DNA of 7,304 nucleotides, from the NCBI GenBank assembly GCA_905372205.1, contig CAJPOH010000041.1, positions 1 through 7,304 of the forward strand, in the 5' to 3' direction. The notes under the pieces are model-generated. The model was not told where the DNA came from and did no database searches. It worked only from the letters and a program-made list of their open reading frames with translations. Positions within the stretch are counted from its first letter, which is position 1, and each line of letters begins with the position of its first letter. Of the stretch, positions 1 through 7,212 are shown piece after piece. This stretch comes from an uncultured Treponema sp. Lineage in GTDB: Bacteria > Spirochaetota > Spirochaetia > Treponematales > Treponemataceae. Position numbers and translations under genes: made by a program.

Positions 1-1
1 A

Positions 2-853
2 GACAAAAAAGAAATAAAAAACACAAAAGAAGAATCTTCCAAAAAAGAAGAAAAAGAAGAAGCAACTGAAAGTATTTTTCCAAAAGATGAACATAAAAAT
101 GTGACACATTCACTTGAGACTAAGGTCGAAGCACCAAAAAAGGTAGAGAGCAAAGAAGAAAATGTTGAAGAAGTGATAGATAGTGTTTTTGAAGAAAAAC
201 CAAAAAAGACACCAAAAAAACTTAATATTTCTGTTGAAGATTTGAGAACTACTCCTGAGGTTCAATTTGGAGAGGGGGCAATGGCCACAGAAGAGGGGCA
301 AATGGGCTTTTTTGATGGTGATGCTTCTTTTAGTGATGCTAAAAACATAACCTCATCTCAAATAAATACATCTAATCAAAAGGTTGAGGGAAATGAAAGT
401 GTAGGTAACAATCAATTTTCTTCCATATTGGCAGAACAAATTAAGGCTAACTCAGCAGAGTTAGTTCAAAGAGGAAAACTCATTTTGAGAGATGGAAATG
501 TTGGAGAGATTCGCTTGCAATTAAAACCGGCTCATTTGGGTATGGTGAGAATTAACCTTAAAATGACTGGCGATAAAAAGGTGCAGGGAGAGGTAACTGT
601 CTCTTCTAAAGAAGCTTACGATGCTTTTGAAGATAGCATGGAAGAATTAGTTTCTTCATTCAAGGATGCAGGTTTTGATACTTCTAGTTTTAATTTGAAT
701 TGGAAAGGCGGAAAAGAAGAAATTGCAAGAGAAGGTTTGAGAGATAAATATTTTTCTCCTGAAAAAACTGCACTTAGTCTAAGAGAAAAATTAAATGTTA
801 CCGAAAATATATATGACTTTGGTCAAGCTGAAAACGTTAATGTTTTAGCTTAA
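2..853 (+). CDS. fliK: Flagellar hook-length control protein FliK (Tap1-like), 5' partial
   Basis: FliK is exported during hook assembly, measures hook length and switches export from hook to filament substrates. The reading frame is open to the window edge, so the true start lies upstream; the GTG at 101 is only an internal in-frame codon. 283 residues are visible. The first ~75 visible residues are low complexity, rich in Lys and Glu, and look disordered. Visible residues ~155-235 match the FliK C-terminal domain (Flg_hook family): the core 'LQLKPAHLGMVRINL' holds the family pattern L-x-P-x-x-L-G-x-V-x-I, followed by a helix and a 'DAGFDTSSFNL' end. It lies 20 bases upstream of the likely flgD start. 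In treponemes the gene at this place is called tap1 and is regarded as fliK. The domain and context agree; the variable N-terminal half says little by itself. Confidence 0.88.
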   Translation, partial: DKKEIKNTKEESSKKEEKEEATESIFPKDEHKNVTHSLETKVEAPKKVESKEENVEEVIDSVFEEKPKKTPKKLNISVEDLRTTPEVQFGEGAMATEEGQMGFFDGDASFSDAKNITSSQINTSNQKVEGNESVGNNQFSSILAEQIKANSAELVQRGKLILRDGNVGEIRLQLKPAHLGMVRINLKMTGDKKVQGEVTVSSKEAYDAFEDSMEELVSSFKDAGFDTSSFNLNWKGGKEEIAREGLRDKYFSPEKTALSLREKLNVTENIYDFGQAENVNVLA

Positions 854-857
854 ATAG

Positions 858-864
858 GGTGGAG
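858..864 (+). promoter_or_regulatory. Ribosome binding site deciding the flgD start
   Basis: The purine-rich GGTGGAG ends 9 bases before the ATG at 874. The in-frame GTG at 859 lies inside this site, so the longer start is unlikely and the ATG is preferred. Confidence 0.6.
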
Positions 865-873
865 AAGAAGATT

Positions 874-1350
874 ATGAATGTAAACAATGTTGGTTTTGAA
901 AATGCTTTTCAAGGTTTGTCTTTTGAAATGACAGCAGATGAAAAGGCTAGGAAAGCTCTTGAAGTTGATATGATCAACAAGGAGACTTTTGGGGAGAGAA
1001 GGCTTCCAAAGCAAGAATTGGGAAAAGATGATTTTTTGCAACTATTGATTGCTCAATTAACTCATCAGGATCCAACTTCTCCAATGCAGGATGCCGAGTT
1101 TATTGGACAAATGGCACAGTTTTCGTCGTTAGAGCAAGTAACAAATATGAACGCAAACTTCTCGAAGATGAATGAAATGTTATTAGGTTCTTCTGCTACA
1201 ACTGCTATTGGAAGCAAAGTGGAGTTGCAAGCCGGAGATGGAAATATTACAGGATATGTAACAGCAGTAAAAAGAGGAGCAAATCCTGAAGTGATGGTTG
1301 ATGGAAAGTGGTATTCTTGGTCAGCCGTGCAAACTATTTATTCTAACTAG
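874..1350 (+). CDS. flgD: Flagellar hook capping/assembly protein FlgD
   Basis: FlgD forms the scaffold cap at the tip of the growing hook and lets FlgE subunits fold into place; it is shed when the hook is complete. The protein is 158 residues from the ATG at 874. An in-frame GTG at 859 would add five residues but overlaps the Shine-Dalgarno site. Residues ~50-90 carry the FlgD N-terminal signature: '[20 protein letters not shown]', followed by a '[11 protein letters not shown]' stretch. After it come only ~60 residues, including '[20 protein letters not shown]', which resembles the small beta domain seen in FlgD proteins. The protein is clearly shorter than enterobacterial FlgD (about 230 residues) and seems to lack most of the fibronectin-like insert. 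It sits between fliK and flgE, 17 bases before flgE, as in other treponemes. All four arginines use AGA/AGG codons. Confidence 0.94.
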   Translation: MNVNNVGFENAFQGLSFEMTADEKARKALEVDMINKETFGERRLPKQELGKDDFLQLLIAQLTHQDPTSPMQDAEFIGQMAQFSSLEQVTNMNANFSKMNEMLLGSSATTAIGSKVELQAGDGNITGYVTAVKRGANPEVMVDGKWYSWSAVQTIYSN

Positions 1351-1367
1351 TTAAGGAGATTAAGCTT

Positions 1368-2759
1368 ATGATGAGGTCATTATTTTCAGGCGTTTCTGGG
1401 ATGCAAAACCATCAAACAAGGATGGACGTTATAGGAAACAACGTTGCAAACGTAAACACAACAGGATTTAAAAGAGGAAGAGTTAATTTTCAAGATCTTA
1501 TTTCTCAGCAATTGAGTGGAGCGGCACGCCCGACAGAGGAAATTGGAGGTGTTAATCCAAAAGAAGTGGGTTTAGGTATGATGGTGGCAAGCATTGACAC
1601 AATACATACTCAAGGAGCTTTGCAGACTACGGGTGTTAATACTGATATCGCAATACAAGGTGGTGGATTCTTTGTGTTGAAGTCGGGGGAAAAATCTTTC
1701 TATACAAGAGCTGGTGCTTTTGGTGTGGATCGAGATGGCACTTTAGTTAACCCTGCTAATGGAATGAGAGTGCAAGGTTGGATGGCTCAAGATGTTGCGG
1801 GAAGTAGAATAATCAACACATCTGGGCAAACAGAAGACTTGATTATCCCTGTAGGACAAAAGATTGATGCTAAGGAAACTACGACTGTAAATTATGCTTG
1901 CAACTTAGATAAGAGACTTCCTACCCTAGCAGAAGATGCAAACGAAGCAGATGTCTTGAAATCTGCATGGGCTACAGAGTTTAAGATTTATGATAACTTT
2001 GGAGAAACTCACGAGTTAAATATGACTTTTGCAAGAGTTCCTGATACAGTTAATCAATGGAGGGCGACTGTTGTTATAGACCCAACAAATGCAGAAGGGA
2101 CTAATACAAGAGTTGGCATTAATGGAACAGATGGAAGAGAAAATACTTTTATAGTAACTTTTGATAATAATGGGCATCTGGCAACTGTTACAGATACGGC
2201 TGGAACTGTAACAGCTCCACAAGGGCAAGTTTTGATTTCTGCTTCTTATGACGTTGTAGGAGCAAACCCAGATGAGGCTGGAAACGTTACAAGGCATGAG
2301 TTTTCTATAAATTTAGGTGAGATTGGAACTTCAAGAAACACCATCACACAATTTGCGGAAAAAAGTACGACTAAAGCTTATAGCCAAGATGGTTATAACA
2401 TGGGGTATTTAGAGAATTTTAAGATTGATCAAAGTGGTGTGATTACAGGTGTTTATTCCAATGGTATTAGCCGTGATATTGGTCAACTTGCAATGGCAGG
2501 CTTTTCAAATCAAGGTGCTTTAGAGAAGGCTGGAGAGAACACTTATATAGAATCTAACAACTCAGGTGTAGCAAATATTACTGTTTCGGGGGTTATGGGA
2601 AAAGGTAAACTCATTGCAGGTACTCTTGAGATGAGCAATGTTGACTTAACAGATCAGTTTACTGACATGATCGTAACTCAAAGAGGCTTTCAAGCAGGGG
2701 CCAAGACAATTCAGACTTCTGACACAATGTTAGAGACAGTATTGAATTTGAAACGATAA
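1368..2759 (+). CDS. flgE: Flagellar hook protein FlgE
   Basis: FlgE is the subunit of the hook, the curved universal joint between motor and filament, here in the periplasm. The protein has 463 residues. The N-terminal rod/hook helix (residues 1-36, with '[14 protein letters not shown]') and the C-terminal helix (~420-463, with '[19 protein letters not shown]') are the conserved export and polymerisation regions of the rod/hook/filament axial family; the middle forms the surface domains. I chose the first ATG of an ATG-ATG pair because AAGGAGAT (1353-1360) sits 7 bases before it. That start places the only cysteine at residue 178 and a lysine at 165, the numbers reported for the self-catalysed lysinoalanine crosslink in Treponema denticola FlgE. 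This strongly suggests a covalently linked spirochaete hook. flbD follows after 20 bases. Confidence 0.98.
   Translation: MMRSLFSGVSGMQNHQTRMDVIGNNVANVNTTGFKRGRVNFQDLISQQLSGAARPTEEIGGVNPKEVGLGMMVASIDTIHTQGALQTTGVNTDIAIQGGGFFVLKSGEKSFYTRAGAFGVDRDGTLVNPANGMRVQGWMAQDVAGSRIINTSGQTEDLIIPVGQKIDAKETTTVNYACNLDKRLPTLAEDANEADVLKSAWATEFKIYDNFGETHELNMTFARVPDTVNQWRATVVIDPTNAEGTNTRVGINGTDGRENTFIVTFDNNGHLATVTDTAGTVTAPQGQVLISASYDVVGANPDEAGNVTRHEFSINLGEIGTSRNTITQFAEKSTTKAYSQDGYNMGYLENFKIDQSGVITGVYSNGISRDIGQLAMAGFSNQGALEKAGENTYIESNNSGVANITVSGVMGKGKLIAGTLEMSNVDLTDQFTDMIVTQRGFQAGAKTIQTSDTMLETVLNLKR
1860..1901 (+). other. flgE: Lysinoalanine crosslink residues in FlgE (Lys165 to Cys178)
   Basis: Lys165 is the AAG codon at 1860-1862 and Cys178 the TGC codon at 1899-1901, followed by Asn179. 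In spirochaete hooks, Cys178 loses its sulfur to become dehydroalanine and is attacked by Lys165 of a neighbouring subunit. The residues are seen directly; that the crosslink forms here is inferred from T. denticola. Confidence 0.8.
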
Positions 2760-2779
2760 TATGGTAGGGTAACGATTTT

Positions 2780-2977
2780 ATGATTAAAGTTACGCGACTA
2801 AATGATAGTGAGTATTGGATTAACCCACATCAAATAGAGATTATAGAATGCAAACCTGATGTAACTATCAGTATGCTCTCAGGCAAGCATTATATAGTTA
2901 AAGAGAGTGTTGAGGATGTCCTTGAAAAAATAGTCGCGTATAGAAAACGTATAGGCGTTTTTAAGAATGAGCTTTGA
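2780..2977 (+). CDS. flbD: FlbD/SwrD-family flagellar protein
   Basis: A 65-residue protein of the small FlbD family. It starts with 'MIKVTRLNDSEYWINPHQIE', the family's pattern of I-x-V-T-R-L-x-(D/N)-x-x-x-x-x-I-N-x-x-x-I-E, followed by 'MLSGKHYIVKES' and a short C-terminal helix. It has no signal peptide and no membrane segment, so it is probably cytoplasmic. The Bacillus subtilis member (SwrD) raises flagellar power and depends on MotA/MotB; position here, 20 bases before motA, fits a stator-linked role, but this is inference. The Shine-Dalgarno site (AGGG, 2766-2769) is weak and about 10 bases from the ATG. It should not be confused with the unrelated Caulobacter transcription regulator also called FlbD. 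Confidence 0.92.
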   Translation: MIKVTRLNDSEYWINPHQIEIIECKPDVTISMLSGKHYIVKESVEDVLEKIVAYRKRIGVFKNEL

Positions 2978-2997
2978 GATCTTTTTAAGGAAATAAT

Positions 2998-3777
2998 ATG
3001 GATATAGCTTCGTTTATAGGTCTTTTTGGAGGTATTGCCGTCGTATTTTTTGGTGCCTTTATTGGTGGCTCAATGGGCGGTCTTATCAACATTCCATCTG
3101 TGTTCATTACAATGGGTGGCTCTTATATGTGTTTGTTTTTAACTTACCCTCTTTCTTATACTATTGGTGTTTTTAAGGTTATGGGGCGAGTTTTTAAGGT
3201 TCAAGATTTTGGAGAAAAAGAGCTTGTTCAAAAGTTTGTTGCCCTTTCAGAAAAAAGTAGACGTGCTGGTCTTTTAGCTCTTGAAGAAGAAATAGAAGAT
3301 TTTTCAGATCATTTTATGAGGAATGGTCTTAGAAACGTTGTTGACGGTATAGACGGAGATGCACTACGCAACCTGATGGAAAATGAGCTTAACCAGATTG
3401 AATCAAGACATCAAGTGTGGATAGCACTCGTGAATGCGTGGGCAACACTAGCTCCTGGTTTTGGTATGTTGGGTACGGTTATTGGTCTTATTGGTATGTT
3501 GTTAAACCTCGAAGATAAGAGTGCATTAGGTCCTAACATGGCAACGGCTCTTGTTACTACGCTTTATGGTTCTTTGATGCAGAACTGGCTTTTTGTTCCT
3601 ATTGCTAGTAAGCTTACTTTTCAAAATAGTATGGAAGTGCGTACTAAGGAAATGATTATAGAAGGTGTTTTGGGGATTCAAGCTGGAGATAACCCTCGTA
3701 TTATTGCACAACGTCTTTTGACCTACTTGAAACCACAAGATAGAAAACCTTTAGAGGCTGAAATATTGAAGGATTAG
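2998..3777 (+). CDS. motA: Flagellar motor stator protein MotA
   Basis: MotA is the inner-membrane stator subunit that, with MotB, turns ion flow into torque on the rotor. The protein has 259 residues with four hydrophobic segments at about 5-25, 33-52, 146-168 and 182-204, and a cytoplasmic loop between the second and third. The loop holds '[13 protein letters not shown]'; Arg88 and Glu96 align by spacing with Escherichia coli Arg90 and Glu98, which contact FliG. Pro153 in '[17 protein letters not shown]' and Pro201 in 'FVPIASKL' correspond to the functional prolines Pro173 and Pro222. Shine-Dalgarno AAGGAA (2987-2992) lies 5 bases before the ATG. One base separates its stop codon from motB, so the two are probably translationally coupled. 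The ion used (H+ or Na+) cannot be told from the sequence with confidence. Confidence 0.98.
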   Translation: MDIASFIGLFGGIAVVFFGAFIGGSMGGLINIPSVFITMGGSYMCLFLTYPLSYTIGVFKVMGRVFKVQDFGEKELVQKFVALSEKSRRAGLLALEEEIEDFSDHFMRNGLRNVVDGIDGDALRNLMENELNQIESRHQVWIALVNAWATLAPGFGMLGTVIGLIGMLLNLEDKSALGPNMATALVTTLYGSLMQNWLFVPIASKLTFQNSMEVRTKEMIIEGVLGIQAGDNPRIIAQRLLTYLKPQDRKPLEAEILKD

Positions 3778-3778
3778 T

Positions 3779-4504
3779 ATGGCTAGAAAGAAGAGAGGAG
3801 GGTCTAGCGAGGCTAAGACCCTTTGGTTGACTACTTATGCGGACATGGTAACTCTTATGTTGTGTTTCTTTGTCATGCTTTTTGAACCTGCAGAAGTTGA
3901 TATTACTTCTTTGCAAAATCTTTCTGCTTCTGTAAGTGGAGATCCAACAGGTGGAGGTACTTCTTTATCACTTGGAAGACTTGCAGATTTAGGCAATAAT
4001 ATTTCTTCTTTGCCGTCTATGGAAAAGGGAAGGTCTTTGGGTACGGCGTTGAAAAAAGCTGTTTCGGTTTTTGCACCGGATATAAAGACCAATAAGATTG
4101 CTGTTACGAGTGATGAACGTGGTGTTGTAATAAGCCTTGCATCTGACGCTTTTTTTAGGCAAGGAAGTGCAGACCTAAACATAGAGGAGACACGAGAGAC
4201 ACTTTTAAAGCTTGCTAATTTTTTGTCTAGTGATGACCTCTCTGATAGGAAGTTTAGGGTGGAGGGGCATACGGATTCGGCTCCTCTTGATGCTGGGAGA
4301 GGTCCTTGGGCAAGCAATTGGGAACTCTCTTCTATGCGAGCAATTAATGTTTTGCATTACATGACGGATTTTGGTGTTTTAGAAAAGAGATTTTCTGTTG
4401 CAGGATACGCTGATACAAAGCCTTTTGCTTCCAACGATACTGCAGAAGGTAGGGCTTATAATAGACGTGTAGATGTCATTATATTGGATGATGCACATTT
4501 TTAA
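3779..4504 (+). CDS. motB: Flagellar motor stator protein MotB
   Basis: MotB pairs with MotA and anchors the stator to peptidoglycan. The protein has 241 residues: a basic cytoplasmic start (residues 2-6), one membrane helix at about 19-35, a linker with a likely plug region just after it, and a C-terminal OmpA-like peptidoglycan-binding domain (~115-236). Asp22 in '[17 protein letters not shown]' corresponds to the ion-binding Asp32 of Escherichia coli MotB. The OmpA-like domain shows '[10 protein letters not shown]' (GHTD at 163-166), 'NWELSSMRA' and '[10 protein letters not shown]', all typical. It is shorter than E. coli MotB (about 308 residues), mainly in the linker and C-terminal tail. 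AAGGA at 3769-3773, inside the end of motA, serves as ribosome binding site. Confidence 0.98.
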   Translation: MARKKRGGSSEAKTLWLTTYADMVTLMLCFFVMLFEPAEVDITSLQNLSASVSGDPTGGGTSLSLGRLADLGNNISSLPSMEKGRSLGTALKKAVSVFAPDIKTNKIAVTSDERGVVISLASDAFFRQGSADLNIEETRETLLKLANFLSSDDLSDRKFRVEGHTDSAPLDAGRGPWASNWELSSMRAINVLHYMTDFGVLEKRFSVAGYADTKPFASNDTAEGRAYNRRVDVIILDDAHF

Positions 4505-4524
4505 GTCGAGCTTTTAATGATAAT

Positions 4525-4531
4525 GTGGAGG
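4525..4531 (+). promoter_or_regulatory. Ribosome binding site deciding the fliL start
   Basis: GTGGAGG ends 5 bases before the ATG at 4537. The in-frame GTG at 4525 is part of this site, so the ATG is the better start. Confidence 0.7.
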
Positions 4532-4536
4532 TTATA

Positions 4537-5082
4537 ATGAGTGACGAACATAAAATGATGGACGATGATGATGATCAAATTGGTGTAGAGAATACAGCCA
4601 AGTCGAAGAGAGGTGGTGGGTTAATCACAACAATAGTTAAGTGGGTAGCAGTTGTGTTAGGATCATTGATCGTTATCGTGACTGTTGTTATTATCACCGT
4701 TAAGGCGATGGGTGCTGGTGGACAAAGCTACACAGGAAATCCTGTTTCTGAAGATTTTAGGGACAAGAGAGACCCTTTGCAGTACTCTCAGATTATTGAA
4801 GCTCTCAGGGTTCATACGAGAGATGCTGTGCCAGCTTCTCTTATGGTGCAAGTGGCTTTCGGTTACACTAGCAATGATAAATCTACGCCACAAGAGATTT
4901 CTGCTAGAAAGGTAGAAATTACAGATTTTTTGCGATCTTATTTTCAGAGTAAAACAGTTGCAGAACTCAGACAAGAAGAAAAGATTAAGATTGAAATTCG
5001 TAATGAGATGAATGATAATGTTCTTACACGGAATAAGATTAAAGATGTACGCTTTACTAAATATGAAATAGTAGAGCAATAA
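4537..5082 (+). CDS. fliL: Flagellar basal body-associated protein FliL
   Basis: FliL is a single-pass inner-membrane protein that rings or supports the stator; in spirochaetes it influences stator assembly and flagellar orientation. The protein has 181 residues from ATG 4537. It begins with an acidic cytoplasmic tail including a run of five Asp (residues 9-13), then a basic patch 'KSKRGGG', a long hydrophobic helix (~29-54), and a periplasmic domain. That domain has the FliL features of a mid-region predicted strand ('SLMVQVAFGY'), a helix ending 'ITDFLRSYFQSKTVAELR', and a C-terminal strand 'KDVRFTKYEIVEQ', typical of FliL ends. It lies 32 bases after motB, the widest gap in the window, and 12 bases before fliM. 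Confidence 0.94.
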   Translation: MSDEHKMMDDDDDQIGVENTAKSKRGGGLITTIVKWVAVVLGSLIVIVTVVIITVKAMGAGGQSYTGNPVSEDFRDKRDPLQYSQIIEALRVHTRDAVPASLMVQVAFGYTSNDKSTPQEISARKVEITDFLRSYFQSKTVAELRQEEKIKIEIRNEMNDNVLTRNKIKDVRFTKYEIVEQ

Positions 5083-5094
5083 AGTGGGATAAAA

Positions 5095-6126
5095 ATGACA
5101 GAAGTTCTTTCACAGGATGAGATTGACCAGCTTCTTACAGCAATAAACACTGGAGATTCTGACACTGAGGATTTTAGGTCAGTCAATGATACACGTAAAA
5201 TAAAAATATACGACTTTAAACGTCCTGATAAGTTTTCTAAAGAACATATCAGAACTGTGTCTATGATGCACGAGACGTTTGCACGTTTGACAACAACTTC
5301 TTTGTCTGCACAACTTAGAAGTATGGCACACGTCCATGTTGCAACAGTGGAGCAGTTGACCTATGAGGAGTTTATACGCTCCATTCCAACACCTACGACT
5401 CTTGCTGTGATCAATATGGACCCTTTAAAAGGAAGTGCGGTTTTGGAGATTGATCCTGCTGTTACTTTTTCTATCATCGATCGTCTTTTTGGGGGTAAGG
5501 GGCATGGAACAAAGGTACAGCGAGAGCTAACAGAAATTGAAAACTCTGTTATGGAAGGGGTTATCGTACGTATTTTGGCGAACATGAGAGAGGCTTGGAC
5601 TACCGTTATAGATTTGCGTCCTCGTTTAGGTCAAATTGAAACGAATCCTCAGTTTGCACAAATAGTACCACCTGCTGAGATGGTTGTGTTGGTAACTCTT
5701 GAGACAAAGGTTGGAGATGAAGAAGGAATGATTAACTTTTGTCTTCCTTACATTACTCTCGAACCCATCATATCAAAACTTTCTACGCAGTTTTGGTTTT
5801 CGTCTGTTAGAAGGAATTCGACAAGCCAGTATATGGCTATTATTAAAGATAGGCTCTCTACTGTTGAAGTTGATGTTGTGGCAGAAGTTGGCTCTCTTGA
5901 TGTACCTGTGAGAGATGTTTTGAATTTACGTGTTGGAGATGTGGTGCGTCTTCCTAATGTACGAGTTGAGGATCCTTTTAGACTTAGTGTTGGTAACAAG
6001 CCTAAATTTTTCTGTCAACCTGGTATTATAGGAAAGAAAGCCGCTGTCCAGATTTTGGAAAAAATAGAGGACATAACTAGTGACGATTTTGAAGAGTTAT
6101 CCTCAGAAGGAGATGAATTACTATGA
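5095..6126 (+). CDS. fliM: Flagellar motor switch protein FliM
   Basis: FliM is the central C-ring protein: it binds CheY-P, contacts FliG, and sits on FliN/FliY. The protein has 343 residues. Residues 5-16 'LSQDEIDQLLTA' are the CheY-P-binding peptide (EIDxLL motif). Residues ~45-230 form the CheC-like middle domain, with 'LFGGKGHG' holding the GGxG loop (133-136) that contacts FliG, and 'LTEIENSVMEGVIVRIL'. Residues ~256-325 are the C-terminal SPOA domain ('VRDVLNLRVGDVVRL', 'KPKFFCQPGIIGKKAAVQI') that pairs with FliN/FliY. The tail is acidic. The ribosome binding site (AGTGGGAT, 5083-5090) is modest. The stop overlaps the fliY start in ATGA, indicating coupled translation of the two switch subunits. 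Confidence 0.98.
   Translation: MTEVLSQDEIDQLLTAINTGDSDTEDFRSVNDTRKIKIYDFKRPDKFSKEHIRTVSMMHETFARLTTTSLSAQLRSMAHVHVATVEQLTYEEFIRSIPTPTTLAVINMDPLKGSAVLEIDPAVTFSIIDRLFGGKGHGTKVQRELTEIENSVMEGVIVRILANMREAWTTVIDLRPRLGQIETNPQFAQIVPPAEMVVLVTLETKVGDEEGMINFCLPYITLEPIISKLSTQFWFSSVRRNSTSQYMAIIKDRLSTVEVDVVAEVGSLDVPVRDVLNLRVGDVVRLPNVRVEDPFRLSVGNKPKFFCQPGIIGKKAAVQILEKIEDITSDDFEELSSEGDELL
6107..6114 (+). promoter_or_regulatory. Strong fliY ribosome binding site inside fliM
   Basis: AAGGAGAT lies in the last codons of fliM, 8 bases before the fliY ATG. It supports this start and independent loading of ribosomes besides coupling through the ATGA overlap. Confidence 0.75.
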
Positions 6127-7199
6127 GTGACGGATCAATATCTCAAGATGAAATAGATGCATTGTTGTCTGGTGGCAGCTCTTCTTCTACATCTAACCCT
6201 TCTCCTAGTAAGGAAATGGTGGTGCAAGCTGGTTTTGATGGATTGGCAAAGTTTGCCAGTGGGAATGTACTTAGCTTTTCTACGAAGCTTGGATCTGCTA
6301 CAAGTGCTAGTGCAAGCATTTCGCTATTGGCTGTTGAAGAGAGAGAGAAGGAAGGTTTTCTAAAGCAATTGCCGGACATGGTGGTTGCTACCTACATAGA
6401 TTTTTCGGGTATGATGCAAGGTGGACACACGTTCGTTCTTGCTGAAGGCTTGGCAAAAAAGATAATAGAGCTTGAAAACCACGAAAAAGATGTTGAAATT
6501 GATGATATGGGCTTGTCTATCATATCTGAAGGTATTTCTCAGTTTGTGGGGGCAGAGGTTACAGCTTTGGAGGTAGCTTCTCTTAAAGGTGTTGTTTCTA
6601 GTACTCCCAATTCTGTACACATACCAAAAGCGGCTCTTAACCTGCCATTAGCTAATTTTATATCCATTGGTTATACTGTTAAGTTGGCAGACGAAGATTA
6701 TAAAATGTGGGAAGTTTTTGCAAGCGATGTGGCAAACAAAATAGAAGAAACTATAAGTGGGCCTAAGAACACACCTCAAAGTTCTACAGCTCCGAATATG
6801 ATGCAAGGAATGCCTCAAATGGCAGGACAAATGAATGGAGGACAGTTTATGATGGGTCAGGGTGGTATGCCAGTAATGAATAATCCAAATGTACAACCTG
6901 TACAATTTTCGCAACTACAAAACTTTACATCTCAAGCTGAAGCTGGAAACATTGGTCTCATCATGGATGTCTACATGGAGATGACTGTTGAGCTTGGACG
7001 TACAAAGAAGATGATAAAAGAAATATTAGGTATGGGCGAAGGTCATATTATTGAGCTTGATAAATTAGCTGGAGAACCTGTTGATATTTTAGTTAATCAT
7101 AAGCCTATAGCTAAGGGTGAAGTTGTAGTTATTGAAGAAAACTTTGGTGTGCGTGTTACAGAGATATTGTCTCCTTCAGAACGCATATCAGACGTGTAG
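6123..7199 (+). CDS. fliY: Flagellar motor switch protein FliY (CheC-like plus FliN domain)
   Basis: FliY is the FliN-type C-ring subunit with an added CheC-like domain, found in spirochaetes, Bacillus and Thermotoga. The protein has 358 residues. Residues 6-16 'ISQDEIDALLS' repeat the CheY-binding motif seen in FliM. Residues ~31-215 resemble the CheC/FliM-middle fold. A linker at ~220-262 is rich in Met, Gln, Gly, Asn and Pro. Residues ~278-353 are a full FliN/SPOA domain: 'MDVYMEMTVELGRTKKMIKE', then 'LDKLAGEPVDILVNHKPIAK' and 'GEVVVIEENFGVRVTEI'. In Bacillus FliY the CheC-like sites (E-x-x-N) dephosphorylate CheY-P; here the first reads Ala45-Ser-Gly-Asn48 and the second Glu136-Gly-Ile-Ser139, so each seems to have lost one key residue. 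A structural rather than enzymatic role is inferred. Overlaps fliM by 4 bases. Confidence 0.96.
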   Translation: MSDGSISQDEIDALLSGGSSSSTSNPSPSKEMVVQAGFDGLAKFASGNVLSFSTKLGSATSASASISLLAVEEREKEGFLKQLPDMVVATYIDFSGMMQGGHTFVLAEGLAKKIIELENHEKDVEIDDMGLSIISEGISQFVGAEVTALEVASLKGVVSSTPNSVHIPKAALNLPLANFISIGYTVKLADEDYKMWEVFASDVANKIEETISGPKNTPQSSTAPNMMQGMPQMAGQMNGGQFMMGQGGMPVMNNPNVQPVQFSQLQNFTSQAEAGNIGLIMDVYMEMTVELGRTKKMIKEILGMGEGHIIELDKLAGEPVDILVNHKPIAKGEVVVIEENFGVRVTEILSPSERISDV

Positions 7200-7212
7200 G
7201 TGATAACTGGGG

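Noticed and set aside
101..103. GTG at 101 as the start of the first gene
   Set aside because: The same frame is open all the way to position 2 with the same Lys/Glu-rich composition, and no Shine-Dalgarno site precedes the GTG.
3835..4317. A 160-codon open frame on the minus strand opposite motB
   Set aside because: It lies wholly opposite motB, whose protein is well conserved from end to end; the minus-strand product has no recognisable domain and no ribosome binding context.
4505..4536. The largest intergenic gap (motB-fliL) as an internal promoter or terminator
   Set aside because: Only 32 bases, no inverted repeat with a T run and no convincing -35/-10 pair; it holds the fliL ribosome binding site only.
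4663..5079. A 138-codon minus-strand frame opposite fliL
   Set aside because: It is a shadow of the fliL coding frame, with an unnatural composition (many Asn, Ile, Ser, His) and no family resemblance.
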